Assembly: GCF_001320245.1 (NCBI RefSeq)
Contig: NZ_BCBA01000013.1
Coordinates: forward strand, 62,001-126,000
Reading direction: 5' to 3'
From: Pseudomonas sp. NBRC 111124
Lineage (GTDB): Bacteria > Pseudomonadota > Gammaproteobacteria > Pseudomonadales > Pseudomonadaceae
Length of the DNA stretch: 64,000 bases
In this document: positions 38,200 to 47,520 of the stretch, in pieces
Numbering within the stretch: position 1 is the stretch's first letter
Layout of the letters: the number at the start of each line of letters is the position of its first letter
The notes under the pieces: model-generated
Seen by the model: only the letters and a program-made list of their open reading frames with translations
Databases searched by the model: none
What the model was told of the DNA's origin: nothing
Translations under genes and position numbers: made by a program

Positions 38200-38982
38200 A
38201 TGCGTACCATCAATAGCCTGATTCTCGCGGGCGGCCTGCTGGCCTGCGGCACCACCTTCGCCGGCGACCTGCTGCAGTGGCAGAACAACAGCCTGACCTA
38301 CCTGTGGGGCAAGAACTTCAAGGTCAACCCCGATACCCAGCAGACCTTTACCTTCGAGCATGCCGATGGCTGGAAGTACGGCGACAACTTCTTCTTCGTC
38401 GACAAGATCTTCTATCAGGGCAAGAAGGACGCCAGCAACGGCCCTAACACCTACTATGGCGAGTTCAGCCCGCGGCTGTCGTTCGGCAAGATCTTCGACC
38501 AGAAGCTCGAGTTCGGCCCGATCAAGGACGTGCTGCTGGCCGCGACCTACGAGTTTGGCGAGGGTGACGTCGAGTCGTACCTGATCGGCCCGGGCTTCGA
38601 CCTGAGCATTCCAGGCTTCGACTACTTCCAGCTGAACTTCTACAACCGCATGCCTGAAGGCAGCCGCGCGGGTAACAACGTCTGGCAGATCACCCCAGTG
38701 TGGTCCTACACCATTCCGGTCGGTGACTCCGACGTGCTGATCGACGGCTTCATGGACTGGGTCGTCGACAACGACGAGAACCGTCACGGCACCTACCACG
38801 CCAACCTGCACTTCAACCCGCAGATCAAGTACGACCTGGGCAAGGCCCTGCACCTGGGCGAAAAGCAGCTGTATGTGGGTGTCGAGTACGACTACTGGAA
38901 AGACAAGTACGGGATCAAGGACAGCGATGGCTTCACCACCGACCAGAACACCATGAGCTTGCTGGTGAAAGTGCACTTCTGA
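38200..38982 (+). CDS. Tsx/OmpK-like nucleoside-specific outer-membrane channel (copy 2)
   Basis: Starting at 38200 after AAGGGA gives 260 residues: signal peptide MRTINSLILAGGLLACGTTFA and a barrel ending LLVKVHF. It keeps the family blocks WKYGDNFFFVDKIFY and TYYGEFSPRLSFGKIFDQKL and differs from copy 1 mainly in the surface-loop segments, which could alter substrate range. It has its own 353-bp regulatory region, so the paralogues can be expressed separately. Confidence 0.9.
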   Translation: MRTINSLILAGGLLACGTTFAGDLLQWQNNSLTYLWGKNFKVNPDTQQTFTFEHADGWKYGDNFFFVDKIFYQGKKDASNGPNTYYGEFSPRLSFGKIFDQKLEFGPIKDVLLAATYEFGEGDVESYLIGPGFDLSIPGFDYFQLNFYNRMPEGSRAGNNVWQITPVWSYTIPVGDSDVLIDGFMDWVVDNDENRHGTYHANLHFNPQIKYDLGKALHLGEKQLYVGVEYDYWKDKYGIKDSDGFTTDQNTMSLLVKVHF

Positions 38983-38996
38983 TCGGCTGAAACGTG

Positions 38997-39022
38997 ACAG
39001 CGCCGTGGGCTGACGGCGCTGT
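38997..39022 (+). terminator. Hairpin after the second Tsx-like gene
   Basis: ACAGCGCCGT-gggctg-ACGGCGCTGT, a 10-bp perfect stem 15 nt after the stop. No T-run follows, so termination may be Rho-aided. Confidence 0.5.
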
Positions 39023-39036
39023 TACGGTCATGGTTT

Positions 39037-39052
39037 GTAAGTTTAAACTTAC
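39037..39052. repeat. 16-bp perfect palindrome at the 3' end of a small membrane protein gene
   Basis: GTAAGTTTAAACTTAC is a perfect 16-bp palindrome in an AT-rich patch. It overlaps the stop codon (39049-39051, minus strand) of the small membrane protein gene. Confidence 0.7.
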
Positions 39053-39360
39053 AGCCGCTTCAGATTTAACTTACTTGCAATAAAAGCTGCCTTATAAGTC
39101 AAAAGTATGCCCACCGGCAGCAGCATGCCAAACATCAGCAACATCAACTCCACTTCATGGTGCGGGATGACCCGAAAGATATCCAGCACCAGCACGCCGG
39201 CATTGAACGCCAATGCCAGGCCGAACATCGCACAGCACTTGTAAAGGGCCAGAGCGTCCGCGCTACGCAGCAGGAAGCCAAAACCCACAGCGCCCCAAGC
39301 CAATGCCGTGAGCAGGTAGAGCGCCAGGTGGTAGGCGTCGTAAGTCAGTACACCGAACAT
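39049..39360 (-). CDS. Small membrane protein, unknown function
   Basis: Starting at 39360 (MFGVLTYDAYHLALYLLTALAWGAVGFGFLL) after GAGGAGGG on the minus strand gives 103 residues with three predicted membrane helices (about 10-30, 40-62 and 68-90) and a basic C-terminus (KLNLKRL). I do not recognise the family. It lies between the Tsx pair and an outward-facing sulfatase-type gene, with no operon partner. Confidence 0.7.
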   Translation of the reverse strand: MFGVLTYDAYHLALYLLTALAWGAVGFGFLLRSADALALYKCCAMFGLALAFNAGVLVLDIFRVIPHHEVELMLLMFGMLLPVGILLTYKAAFIASKLNLKRL

Positions 39361-39514
39361 GTGCAGCCCTCCTCTCGAACAAGTCTGAAATGGCCAGTTA
39401 CGACTATAAAGCCACTCTAATCCTACGCCCTGCAAACTTTTGACATTTTTTTTGCAGTTTTTCGACTAAACTCGATGCCCTCGCATAATCCAAGAAAGAA
39501 AACAGGCCAACTCG

Positions 39515-41458
39515 ATGCGTACTCCTATCGCCGCGCCATGGCGCTATCTGCTGTTGCTTTGCTCAACCTGGTTCGGCATCTTCCTGCTGACACGCCTTAT
39601 ATTGCTGGTCACTCATCTGGATGAGGTCAGCGGCAATTACTTCTCGATCTTTTTCGACGGGGCCCTCTACGACCTGAGCTTCCTCATCTACACGGCCCTG
39701 CCACTGGGTGTGTACCTGATGTTGTGCCCGGCCAGGCTGTGGCGCTCGCGTGCCAACCGCTGGCTGCTCGGCGGTTTGCTGGTGGTCAGCCTGTTCGTGA
39801 TGCTGTTCGTCGCCGTGGCCGAATGGCTGTTCTGGGACGAATTCGGCGTACGCTTCAACTTCATCGCTGTCGACTACCTGGTCTATTCCAAGGAAGTGCT
39901 GGACAACATCCGCGAGTCCTACCCGCTGCCGGCGCTGCTCAGCGGCATCGCGGTGGCCGCGATCCTGCTTGCGTGGGTGCTGCGCAAGCCACTGAGCCAG
40001 GCCCTCAGCGGCCCCGCCGCCCCCCTGCGCCAACGCCTGTCGGGGCTGGCCGTGCTGGCCGTGCTGGTCGGCCTGAACATCGTGGTGATCGACCAGCAAT
40101 TCCCGCGCGGCCAAGGCGGCAATGCCTACCAGCGCGAACTGGCCAGCAACGGCCCGTACCAGTTCTTCGCCGCCTTCCGTAACAATGAACTGGACTACAC
40201 GCAGTTCTACGCCAGCCTCGGCGCCGGTGAAGTCGGCGCGCAGATGCACCAGGAGCTGGCCGAACCCAATGCACAGTTCCAGGGCCAGGAACCTCAGGAC
40301 ATCCGCCGCCACATCAGTGCCAGCGGTGAGCAGCGCACGCCAAACATCATCCTGGTCACCATCGAAAGCTTCAGCGCCAAGTACATGGGCAGCAACGGCG
40401 ATGCGCGCAACCTCACACCGAACCTCGACGCCCTACGCCGTGAGAGCCTCTACTTCAACAACTTCTATGCCACCGGCACCCGCACCGACCGCGGCCTGGA
40501 AGCGATCACCCTGTCGATCCCGCCCACCCCGGGCCGCTCGATCGTCAAGCGCATCGGCCGTGAAAGCGGCTACGCCAGCCTTGGCCAGCAACTGACCGCC
40601 AAAGGCTACGACGCCGTCTTCGTCTACGGCGGGCGCGGCTACTTCGACAACATGAACGCCTTCTTCAGCGGCAACGGCTACCGCATCGTCGACCAAAGCA
40701 GCGTCGATGAAAGCGAAATCAGCTTCAAGAACGCCTGGGGCATGGCTGACGAAGACCTGTACCGGCAGACCCTGAAGCTGGCTGATGCCGATTACGCCCA
40801 GCAGAAGCCGTTCTTCCTGCAATTGATGACCACCTCGAACCACCGCCCCTACACCTACCCGGAGGGCCGCATCGACATCCCGTCAGGCGATGGTCGCGAA
40901 GGCGCGGTGAAGTACACCGACCATGCCATCGCCCAGTTCCTCAAGGAAGCCAAGGGCAAGCCGTGGTTCGACAATACGCTGTTCGTCTTTGTCGCCGACC
41001 ACACAGCCGGTAGCGCCGGGGTCGAAGACCTGCCGGTGAACAACTACCAGATCCCGCTGTGGATCTACGCCCCAAAAATGATCGAGCCCCGCGAAGACGC
41101 CAAGCTGGCCAGCCAGATCGACCTGGCGCCTACCCTGCTGGGCCTGCTGAACGTCGACTACACCTCGACCTTCTTCGGCCGCGACCTGCTTAAGGAAGAC
41201 GATCTGCCACCCCGTGTGCTGATCGGCAACTACCAGCACCTGGGTCTGTTCGACGGTAACAACCTGGCAATACTCAGCCCGCGTGGCAGCATGCGTGTGC
41301 ATGAGGACGCCCTGGGCAAAAGCCACGAAACCACGGTCGCCAGCGACAACCCGCTGATCCGCCGGGCGATCGCCTACTACCAGAGCGCTGCCTACGGCTT
41401 CAGCCAGGGCCTGCTCGCCTGGAAGCCAGAGCAGCAAGGCGTCGCAACCGGCAAGTAA
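39515..41458 (+). CDS. LtaS/OpgB-type phosphoglycerol transferase-like sulfatase
   Basis: The 647-residue protein has five N-terminal membrane helices, a periplasmic linker and a sulfatase-fold domain (from about residue 280: PNIILVTIESFSAKYMGSNG). The probable nucleophile is Thr324 in GTRTDRG, equivalent to the catalytic Thr of lipoteichoic acid synthase; FVADHT supplies metal ligands. In Gram-negatives such enzymes add phosphoglycerol or phosphoethanolamine-like groups to glucans or lipids. The acceptor here is unknown. It ends 4 nt from convergent DUF808. Confidence 0.88.
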   Translation: MRTPIAAPWRYLLLLCSTWFGIFLLTRLILLVTHLDEVSGNYFSIFFDGALYDLSFLIYTALPLGVYLMLCPARLWRSRANRWLLGGLLVVSLFVMLFVAVAEWLFWDEFGVRFNFIAVDYLVYSKEVLDNIRESYPLPALLSGIAVAAILLAWVLRKPLSQALSGPAAPLRQRLSGLAVLAVLVGLNIVVIDQQFPRGQGGNAYQRELASNGPYQFFAAFRNNELDYTQFYASLGAGEVGAQMHQELAEPNAQFQGQEPQDIRRHISASGEQRTPNIILVTIESFSAKYMGSNGDARNLTPNLDALRRESLYFNNFYATGTRTDRGLEAITLSIPPTPGRSIVKRIGRESGYASLGQQLTAKGYDAVFVYGGRGYFDNMNAFFSGNGYRIVDQSSVDESEISFKNAWGMADEDLYRQTLKLADADYAQQKPFFLQLMTTSNHRPYTYPEGRIDIPSGDGREGAVKYTDHAIAQFLKEAKGKPWFDNTLFVFVADHTAGSAGVEDLPVNNYQIPLWIYAPKMIEPREDAKLASQIDLAPTLLGLLNVDYTSTFFGRDLLKEDDLPPRVLIGNYQHLGLFDGNNLAILSPRGSMRVHEDALGKSHETTVASDNPLIRRAIAYYQSAAYGFSQGLLAWKPEQQGVATGK

Positions 41459-41462
41459 GCCC

Positions 41463-42377
41463 TCATGTGGCGGGCCGCAGCGCCCGCCACAGTTTCCCCG
41501 CAACCGCCACCACTGCCAGCACCACAGCCCCTGCCAGCACACCGGCCACGCCATTGAGCAGAGCGCTGGTCAGCGCCCCTCCTCGCCCTTCGCTAAACAC
41601 CTCGACCGCGTGATGCAGGGGTGCCACGCCGTGTACCAGGATGCCGCCACCGACCAGGAACATCGCGGCAGTGCCGATCACCGACAGGCTCTTCATCATG
41701 TAGGGCGCTGCGCGCAAGATGCCGTTGCCGACCGCACGGACCAGGCTTGAAGACTTCTGGGTCATCCACAGGCCCAGGTCGTCAAGCTTGACGATACCGC
41801 CCACCAGCCCGTACACACCGATGGTCATGACCACCGCAATGCCCGACAGGACGATGATCTGCTGGGTCAGCGGCGAGTCGGCAACGATGCCCAAGGTGAT
41901 AGCGATAATTTCGGCGGAGAGGATGAAGTCGGTACGCACCGCACCCTTGACCTTGGCTTTCTCGAACGCCACCAGGTCGATATTGGCATCGGCCACGGCC
42001 TCCATGCGCGCTTCGTGTTGCGCCTTGTCCTCTTCCTTGCTGTGCAGGAACTTGTGCGCCAGCTTCTCGAAGCCCTCGAAGCACAAGTAGGCACCGCCAA
42101 GCATCAGCAGCGGCGTCACCGCCCAGGGGATGAATGCGCTGATCAACAGCGCCGCCGGCACCAGGATCGCCTTGTTCACCAGCGAGCCTTTGGCCACCGC
42201 CCACACCACCGGGATTTCGCGCTCAGCGCGCACGCCAGTGACCTGCTGGGCATTGAGCGCCAGGTCGTCGCCCAACACGCCTGCGGTCTTTTTCGCCGCG
42301 ACCTTGGTCATCAGCGAAACATCGTCGAGCACCGTGGCGATGTCGTCGATCAATACCAATAGACTGCTTCCTGCCAT
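41463..42377 (-). CDS. DUF808 family membrane protein (YedI-like)
   Basis: This 304-residue integral membrane protein begins [42 protein letters not shown], the conserved opening of the DUF808/YedI family, with about seven hydrophobic segments and a Lys/Glu-rich loop ([16 protein letters not shown]). Function is unestablished for the family. It is divergent from the RutR-like regulator. Confidence 0.9.
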   Translation of the reverse strand: MAGSSLLVLIDDIATVLDDVSLMTKVAAKKTAGVLGDDLALNAQQVTGVRAEREIPVVWAVAKGSLVNKAILVPAALLISAFIPWAVTPLLMLGGAYLCFEGFEKLAHKFLHSKEEDKAQHEARMEAVADANIDLVAFEKAKVKGAVRTDFILSAEIIAITLGIVADSPLTQQIIVLSGIAVVMTIGVYGLVGGIVKLDDLGLWMTQKSSSLVRAVGNGILRAAPYMMKSLSVIGTAAMFLVGGGILVHGVAPLHHAVEVFSEGRGGALTSALLNGVAGVLAGAVVLAVVAVAGKLWRALRPAT

Positions 42378-42432
42378 GGTTGCTTGTACCCAAATTAGTC
42401 AATGTGCCGGATTCTAGCCCAAAGCCGCTGCC

Positions 42433-42462
42433 TTGAGCGTCCGTCGGGCGCGGTGCTACCAT
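42433..42462 (+). promoter_or_regulatory. Sigma70 promoter candidate for the RutR-like gene
   Basis: TTGAGC (42433-42438) and TACCAT (42457-42462) are 18 bp apart, about 50 bp before the start. Confidence 0.45.
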
Positions 42463-42509
42463 GCCCGATCCCTCTTAGAGGTGGCCATTATCGAGGAAGA
42501 TCCCTGACC

Positions 42510-43121
42510 ATGAGCACTATTCGCGAGCGCAACAAGGAGCTGATCCTGCGCGCAGCCAGTGAAGAGTTTGCCGACAAGGGCTTCGCCGCCACCAAGACCA
42601 GCGACATCGCTGCCAAGGCCGGCCTGCCCAAGCCGAACGTGTATTACTACTTCAAATCCAAGGACAACCTCTACCGGGAGGTCCTGGAGAGCATCATCGC
42701 GCCGATCATGCAGGCATCGACGCCGTTCAATGCCGACGGTGATCCGAAAGAAGTGTTAAGTGCGTATATCCGCTCGAAGATCCGCATTTCGCGTGACCTG
42801 CCGCATGCCTCGAAGGTGTTCGCCAGCGAAATCATGCATGGCGCCCCGCACCTGTCGCCGCCCCAGGTCGAGCAGTTGAACGAGCAGGCCCGGCACAACA
42901 TCGAGTGCATCCAGCGCTGGATCGACCGCGGGCAGATCGCCCATGTCGATGCCCACCACCTGATGTTCAGCATCTGGGCCGCAACCCAGACCTACGCCGA
43001 TTTCGATTGGCAGATTTCGGCAGTGACCGGCAAGGCCAAGCTGGCCGACAGCGATTACGATGCCGCGGCCGACACCATCATTCGCATGGTGCTCAAGGGC
43101 TGTGAGCCCGAAGAAGCCTGA
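42510..43121 (+). CDS. TetR-family regulator, RutR-like
   Basis: Starting at 42510 gives 203 residues. The TetR helix-turn-helix (GFAATKTSDIAAKAGLPKPNVYYYFKSKDNLY) is followed by the C-terminal helices of the RutR/YcdC group (ASKVFASEIMHGAPHLSPPQVEQLNEQAR, WAATQTYADFDWQI). E. coli RutR senses uracil/thymine and controls pyrimidine and purine genes through TTGACCAnnTGGTCAA. Matching TGAC-N6-GTCA palindromes occur at xdhA, the purine permease and the second Tsx-like gene, so it is the natural candidate regulator. Ligand and targets here are inferred. Confidence 0.87.
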   Translation: MSTIRERNKELILRAASEEFADKGFAATKTSDIAAKAGLPKPNVYYYFKSKDNLYREVLESIIAPIMQASTPFNADGDPKEVLSAYIRSKIRISRDLPHASKVFASEIMHGAPHLSPPQVEQLNEQARHNIECIQRWIDRGQIAHVDAHHLMFSIWAATQTYADFDWQISAVTGKAKLADSDYDAAADTIIRMVLKGCEPEEA

Positions 43122-43127
43122 CGGCCC

Positions 43128-43242
43128 AGAGGGGCTGCTTCGCAGCCCTTTCGCGACACAAGGCCGCTCCTGCAGGAAGTACTCGATCCCCGGTAGGAGC
43201 GGCCTTGTGTCGCGAAAGGGCCGCAAAGCGGCCCCCTACAAT
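43128..43242. repeat. REP pair, GCGGCCTTGTGTCGCG type
   Basis: CTTTCGCGACACAAGGCCGCTCC and the inverted GTAGGAGCGGCCTTGTGTCG (from 43193) flank a short spacer. A GGGGCTGC-ttc-GCAGCCC hairpin precedes them and may terminate the TetR gene. The element separates it from the convergent GlcG-like gene. Confidence 0.88.
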
Positions 43243-43250
43243 CTCAAGCC

Positions 43251-43691
43251 TTACGCCGCTACACCCGCATCAGCCTTCAACCCCACTTCTTCAATAGCGC
43301 TGATCGCGCACTGCTCATCGATATCCGACGTATCGCCGCTGATCCCTACCGCTCCCAGCACCTTGCCGTCCTGATCACGAATCAGCACGCCACCCGGCGC
43401 CGGCACCACTGGCCGCTCGCCCAAACCGTTCAACGCCGCGAAAAACGCCGGCCGCTGCTGAGCATCCAGCGCCAGCAGGCGCGAGCCCTTGCCCAGGGCA
43501 ATCGCACCCCAAGCCTTGCCGGTGGCCACTTCCGGGCGAATCAGGCTGGCGCCGTCTTCGCGCTGCAAGGCCAGCACATGCCCGCCGGCATCGAGCACGG
43601 CCACGGTCAGTGGCGCTGCATTGATTTTGCGGCCCGCCGCCAGCGCGGCATTCACCAGGCTGACAGCGACTTTCAGGTTCAAAGCGTTCAT
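43251..43691 (-). CDS. GlcG/HbpS-family heme-binding-type protein
   Basis: Starting at 43691 (MNALNLKVAVSLVNAALAAG) after GAGGACC gives 146 residues. The DUF336/GlcG fold shows PLTVAVLDAGGHVLALQREDGAS, RPEVATGKAWGAIALG and a C-terminal GAVGISGDTSDIDEQCA. Members accompany glycolate or diol metabolism and some bind haem; the role is unclear. It is divergent from gcl across a 257-bp region with two perfect TTGTATACAA boxes, which ties it to glyoxylate metabolism. Confidence 0.85.
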   Translation of the reverse strand: MNALNLKVAVSLVNAALAAGRKINAAPLTVAVLDAGGHVLALQREDGASLIRPEVATGKAWGAIALGKGSRLLALDAQQRPAFFAALNGLGERPVVPAPGGVLIRDQDGKVLGAVGISGDTSDIDEQCAISAIEEVGLKADAGVAA

Positions 43692-43773
43692 GGAAAGGTC
43701 CTCTTCTTGTTGTGAGAAGCCCTGAGGGCAGGTGAAAAATCGATAAGCCAATAGAACACAACTGAATCTTTTT

Positions 43774-43783
43774 TTGTATACAA
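43774..43783. promoter_or_regulatory. TTGTATACAA operator, glcG-like side
   Basis: Perfect palindrome 83 bp upstream of the GlcG-like gene. Confidence 0.65.
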
Positions 43784-43913
43784 TAAATTGAAACGATCGT
43801 ATGCGAGACCGCAAACCACCGTTTTCATAGGCGCTCGAACGAAAGCAGGCTTGTCCGACGAAAACCCGTTGACCTGAGCGGCCAGCCATGAATACACTCT
43901 GGCACAAAGAAGG

Positions 43914-43923
43914 TTGTATACAA
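43914..43923. promoter_or_regulatory. TTGTATACAA operator, gcl side
   Basis: Perfect palindrome 25 bp before the gcl start, in position to block transcription or early elongation. Confidence 0.65.
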
Positions 43924-43948
43924 TTACAAAATCAATGAGGCACAAACC

Positions 43949-45724
43949 ATGAGCAAAATGAGAGCAATCGATGCAGCCGTTCTGGTCATGCGCCGTGAAG
44001 GTGTAGATACCGCGTTCGGCATCCCGGGGGCTGCCATCAACCCGCTGTACTCGGCCCTGAAGAAAGTCGGTGGCATCGATCACGTCCTCGCTCGTCACGT
44101 CGAAGGCGCCTCGCACATGGCCGAGGGCTACACCCGCGCCAACCCAGGCAACATCGGCGTGTGCATCGGTACTTCCGGCCCAGCCGGTACCGACATGGTC
44201 ACCGGCCTGTACAGCGCCTCGGCCGACTCCATCCCGATCCTCTGCATCACCGGTCAGGCCCCACGTGCCCGTCTGCACAAAGAAGACTTCCAGGCTGTCG
44301 ACATCACCAGCATCGTCAAGCCAGTCACCAAGTGGGCCACCACCGTTCTGGAACCAGGCCAAGTGCCTTACGCCTTCCAGAAGGCCTTCTATGAAATGCG
44401 CACCGGCCGCCCTGGCCCTGTACTGATCGACCTGCCGTTCGACGTGCAGATGGCCGAAATCGAATTCGACATCGACGCCTACGAGCCACTGGCAATCAAC
44501 AAGCCGTCCGCTACCCGCGTACAGGCAGAAAAAGCCCTGGCCCTGCTCAATGACGCCGAGCGCCCACTGCTGGTAGCCGGTGGCGGCATCATCAACGCCG
44601 ACGCCAGCGACAAGCTGGTCGAATTCGCCGAGCTGACCGGCGTGCCGGTGATCCCGACCCTGATGGGCTGGGGCACCATCCCGGACGACCACGCACAAAT
44701 GGTCGGCATGGTCGGCCTGCAGACCTCGCACCGCTACGGCAACGCCACCCTGCTGAAATCCGACCTGGTGTTCGGTATCGGTAACCGCTGGGCCAACCGC
44801 CACACCGGTTCTGTCGACGTCTACACCGAAGGCCGCAAGTTCGTGCACGTAGACATCGAACCGACCCAGATTGGCCGTGTGTTCACCCCGGACCTGGGTA
44901 TCGTTTCCGATGCTGGCAAGGCACTGGATGTGTTCCTCGAAGTGGCCCGCGAGTGGAAAGCCGCTGGCAAGCTGAAGTGCCGCAAGGCCTGGCTGGAAGA
45001 CTGCCAGCAGCGCAAGGCGAGCCTGCAGCGCAAGACCCACTTCGACAACGTGCCGGTCAAGCCGCAGCGCGTCTACGAAGAGATGAACCAGGTATTCGGC
45101 AAGGACACCTGCTACGTCAGCACCATCGGCCTGTCGCAGATCGCTGGCGCGCAGTTCCTGCACGTATACAAGCCACGCCACTGGATCAACTGCGGCCAGG
45201 CCGGCCCGCTGGGCTGGACCATCCCTGCCGCGCTGGGCGTGGTCAAAGCCGATCCGAAGCGCAAGGTCGTCGCGCTGTCGGGTGACTACGACTTCCAGTT
45301 CATGATCGAAGAACTGGCCGTAGGCGCACAGTTCAACCTGCCGTACGTCCACGTGCTGGTGAACAACGCCTACCTGGGCCTGATCCGTCAGGCACAGCGT
45401 GGCTTCGACATGGATTACTGTGTACAACTGGCATTCGAGAACATCAACTCGACCGACGCCGCCACCTACGGTGTCGACCACGTCGCCGTGGTCGAAGGCC
45501 TGGGCTGCAAGGCCATCCGTGTGTTCGAGCCGGCCGAAATCGCCCCTGCTCTGCTCAAGGCGCAAAAAATGGCCGAAGAGTTCCGCGTGCCGGTCGTGGT
45601 CGAAGTGATCCTCGAGCGTGTGACCAACATTTCCATGGGCACCGAGATCAACGCGGTCAACGAGTTCGAAGACCTGGCCCTGGCCGGCAACGACGCGCCA
45701 ACCGCCATCTCGATGCTGGACTGA
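43949..45724 (+). CDS. gcl: Glyoxylate carboligase
   Basis: The 591-residue ThDP enzyme has Val51 ([13 protein letters not shown]) where most ThDP enzymes have the activating Glu, the known trait of Gcl. FAD-type central and ThDP-binding C-terminal ([21 protein letters not shown]) domains follow. It joins two glyoxylates to tartronate semialdehyde with loss of CO2. It heads the gcl-hyi-glxR-ttuD-pykF series. Confidence 0.97.
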   Translation: MSKMRAIDAAVLVMRREGVDTAFGIPGAAINPLYSALKKVGGIDHVLARHVEGASHMAEGYTRANPGNIGVCIGTSGPAGTDMVTGLYSASADSIPILCITGQAPRARLHKEDFQAVDITSIVKPVTKWATTVLEPGQVPYAFQKAFYEMRTGRPGPVLIDLPFDVQMAEIEFDIDAYEPLAINKPSATRVQAEKALALLNDAERPLLVAGGGIINADASDKLVEFAELTGVPVIPTLMGWGTIPDDHAQMVGMVGLQTSHRYGNATLLKSDLVFGIGNRWANRHTGSVDVYTEGRKFVHVDIEPTQIGRVFTPDLGIVSDAGKALDVFLEVAREWKAAGKLKCRKAWLEDCQQRKASLQRKTHFDNVPVKPQRVYEEMNQVFGKDTCYVSTIGLSQIAGAQFLHVYKPRHWINCGQAGPLGWTIPAALGVVKADPKRKVVALSGDYDFQFMIEELAVGAQFNLPYVHVLVNNAYLGLIRQAQRGFDMDYCVQLAFENINSTDAATYGVDHVAVVEGLGCKAIRVFEPAEIAPALLKAQKMAEEFRVPVVVEVILERVTNISMGTEINAVNEFEDLALAGNDAPTAISMLD

Positions 45725-45733
45725 TCGCCTGAC

Positions 45734-45759
45734 GCCCCCGGTGCACGCGCGCTGGGGGC
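45734..45759 (+). other. Hairpin between gcl and hyi
   Basis: GCCCCC...GGGGGC with a 14-nt loop, no T-run; probably an mRNA stability element within the operon rather than a terminator. Confidence 0.4.
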
Positions 45760-45781
45760 CTTCATCGCAAGGAGACAACTC

Positions 45782-46564
45782 ATGCCTCGCTTCGCTGCCA
45801 ACCTGTCCATGCTGTTCACCGAACAGGACTTCCTGGCCCGCTTCAAGGCTGCCGCCGACGCTGGTTTCAGCGGCGTCGAATACCTCTTCCCGTACGACTT
45901 CAGCGCGGCCGAAATCAAGCAGCAGCTGGACGCCAACGGCCTGACCCAGGTGCTGTTCAACCTGCCAGCGGGCGACTGGTCGAAGGGTGAGCGCGGTATC
46001 ACCTGCCACCCTGACCGCGTAGAAGAATTCCGCGCCGGGGTCGACAAGGCCATCGAATACGCCAAGGTCCTGGGCAACACCCAGGTCAACGCCCTGGCCG
46101 GCATCCGCCCACAAGGCCTGCAGTGCGCCGACGTGCGCAAGACCTTCGTGGAAAACCTGCGCTACGCCGCTGACAAGCTGAAAGCCGCCGGGATCCGCCT
46201 GGTCATGGAAATGATCAACACCCGCGACATCCCAGGCTTCTACCTGAACACCACGAAACAGGCCCTGGAAATCCAGGCCGAAGTCGGCAGCGACAACCTG
46301 TTCCTGCAGTACGACATCTACCACATGCAGATCATGGAAGGTGACCTGGCTCGCACCATGGAAGCCAACCTGAACCTGATCAACCACATCCAGCTGGCCG
46401 ACAACCCAGGCCGCAACGAACCAGGCACCGGCGAGATCAACTACCGCTTCCTGTTCGAGCACCTGGACCGTATCGGCTACCAGGGCTGGGTGGGCGCGGA
46501 ATACAAGCCGCTGACCACCACCGAAGCGGGCCTGGGCTGGCTGAAGACGCACAACGCAATCTGA
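45782..46564 (+). CDS. hyi: Hydroxypyruvate isomerase
   Basis: The 260-residue TIM-barrel protein (AP-endonuclease-2 superfamily) begins MPRFAANLSMLFTEQDFLARF with GVEYLFPYDF and contains the metal-site segments MEMINTRDIPGF, QYDIYHMQIMEGD and EYKP. It interconverts hydroxypyruvate and tartronate semialdehyde. AAGGAGA lies just before the start, 57 nt after gcl. Confidence 0.95.
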   Translation: MPRFAANLSMLFTEQDFLARFKAAADAGFSGVEYLFPYDFSAAEIKQQLDANGLTQVLFNLPAGDWSKGERGITCHPDRVEEFRAGVDKAIEYAKVLGNTQVNALAGIRPQGLQCADVRKTFVENLRYAADKLKAAGIRLVMEMINTRDIPGFYLNTTKQALEIQAEVGSDNLFLQYDIYHMQIMEGDLARTMEANLNLINHIQLADNPGRNEPGTGEINYRFLFEHLDRIGYQGWVGAEYKPLTTTEAGLGWLKTHNAI

Positions 46565-46617
46565 AAAAGCCGGGCGCTCAGCGCCTGATGTGAACAAATA
46601 CAAAGAGGCACATTGTC

Positions 46618-47511
46618 ATGGCTAAAATCGGTTTCATCGGCACCGGCATCATGGGCAAGCCCATGGCTCAGAACCTGCAGAAAGCAGGTCACAGCATCTT
46701 CGTTTCCACCCACCACGACGCCGCCCCGGCCGACCTGATCGCCGCTGGCGCCGTGGCCCTGGCCAACCCGAAAGAAGTGGCCCAGGAAGCTGAATTCATC
46801 ATCGTCATGGTCCCGGACACCCCGCAGGTCGAAGCCGTCCTGTTCGGTGAGAACGGCATCGGCGAAGGCGTCGGCCCGAACAAGGTCGTGATCGACATGA
46901 GCTCGATCTCCCCTACCGCCACCAAGGCTTTCGCCGAGAAGATCAAGGCCACTGGCGCCGCCTACCTGGACGCCCCGGTGTCCGGCGGTGAAGTCGGTGC
47001 CAAGGCTGCGACCCTGAGCATCATGGTCGGTGGCTGCCCGAAAGCCTTCGAGCGCGCCCTGCCGCTGTTCGAAGCCATGGGCAAGAACATCACCCGCGTG
47101 GGTGGCAACGGTGACGGCCAGACCGCCAAGGTCGCCAACCAGATCATCGTCGCCCTGAACATCCAGGCCGTTGCCGAAGCCCTGCTGTTCGCTGCCAAGA
47201 ACGGCGCCGATCCGGCCAAGGTACGTGAAGCCCTGATGGGCGGCTTCGCTTCGTCGAAGATCCTCGAAGTGCACGCCGAGCGCATGATCAAAGGCACCTT
47301 CGACCCAGGCTTCCGCATCAACCTGCACCAGAAGGACCTCAACCTGGCCCTGCAAGGCGCCAAGGAACTGGGCATCAACCTGCCCAACACCTCCAACGCC
47401 CAGCAAGTGTTCAACACCTGCCAGGCCCTGGGTGGCGGCAACTGGGACCACTCGGCGCTGATCAAAGGCCTGGAGCACATGGCCAACTTCTCGATCCGCG
47501 ACGACAAGTAA
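46618..47511 (+). CDS. glxR: Tartronate semialdehyde reductase
   Basis: The 297-residue beta-hydroxyacid dehydrogenase has the NAD(P) loop GFIGTGIMGKPMAQNL, the substrate motif LDAPVSGGEVGAKAATL, catalytic Lys in KVANQII and KDLNLALQGAKELG. It reduces tartronate semialdehyde to glycerate. It follows hyi by 53 nt; a REP pair then separates it from ttuD. Confidence 0.96.
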   Translation: MAKIGFIGTGIMGKPMAQNLQKAGHSIFVSTHHDAAPADLIAAGAVALANPKEVAQEAEFIIVMVPDTPQVEAVLFGENGIGEGVGPNKVVIDMSSISPTATKAFAEKIKATGAAYLDAPVSGGEVGAKAATLSIMVGGCPKAFERALPLFEAMGKNITRVGGNGDGQTAKVANQIIVALNIQAVAEALLFAAKNGADPAKVREALMGGFASSKILEVHAERMIKGTFDPGFRINLHQKDLNLALQGAKELGINLPNTSNAQQVFNTCQALGGGNWDHSALIKGLEHMANFSIRDDK

Positions 47512-47520
47512 TTTGTAAGC

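Noticed and set aside
43900..43925. A sigma54-like TGGCAC before gcl
   Set aside because: TGGCAC is present but the downstream element is at the wrong spacing (no GC ten bases after GG).
43688..46603. A 971-codon open frame antisense to gcl and hyi
   Set aside because: It is the mirror frame of two clear genes in high-GC DNA; the protein has no recognisable domain and is His/Val/Gly-rich like other antisense shadows here.
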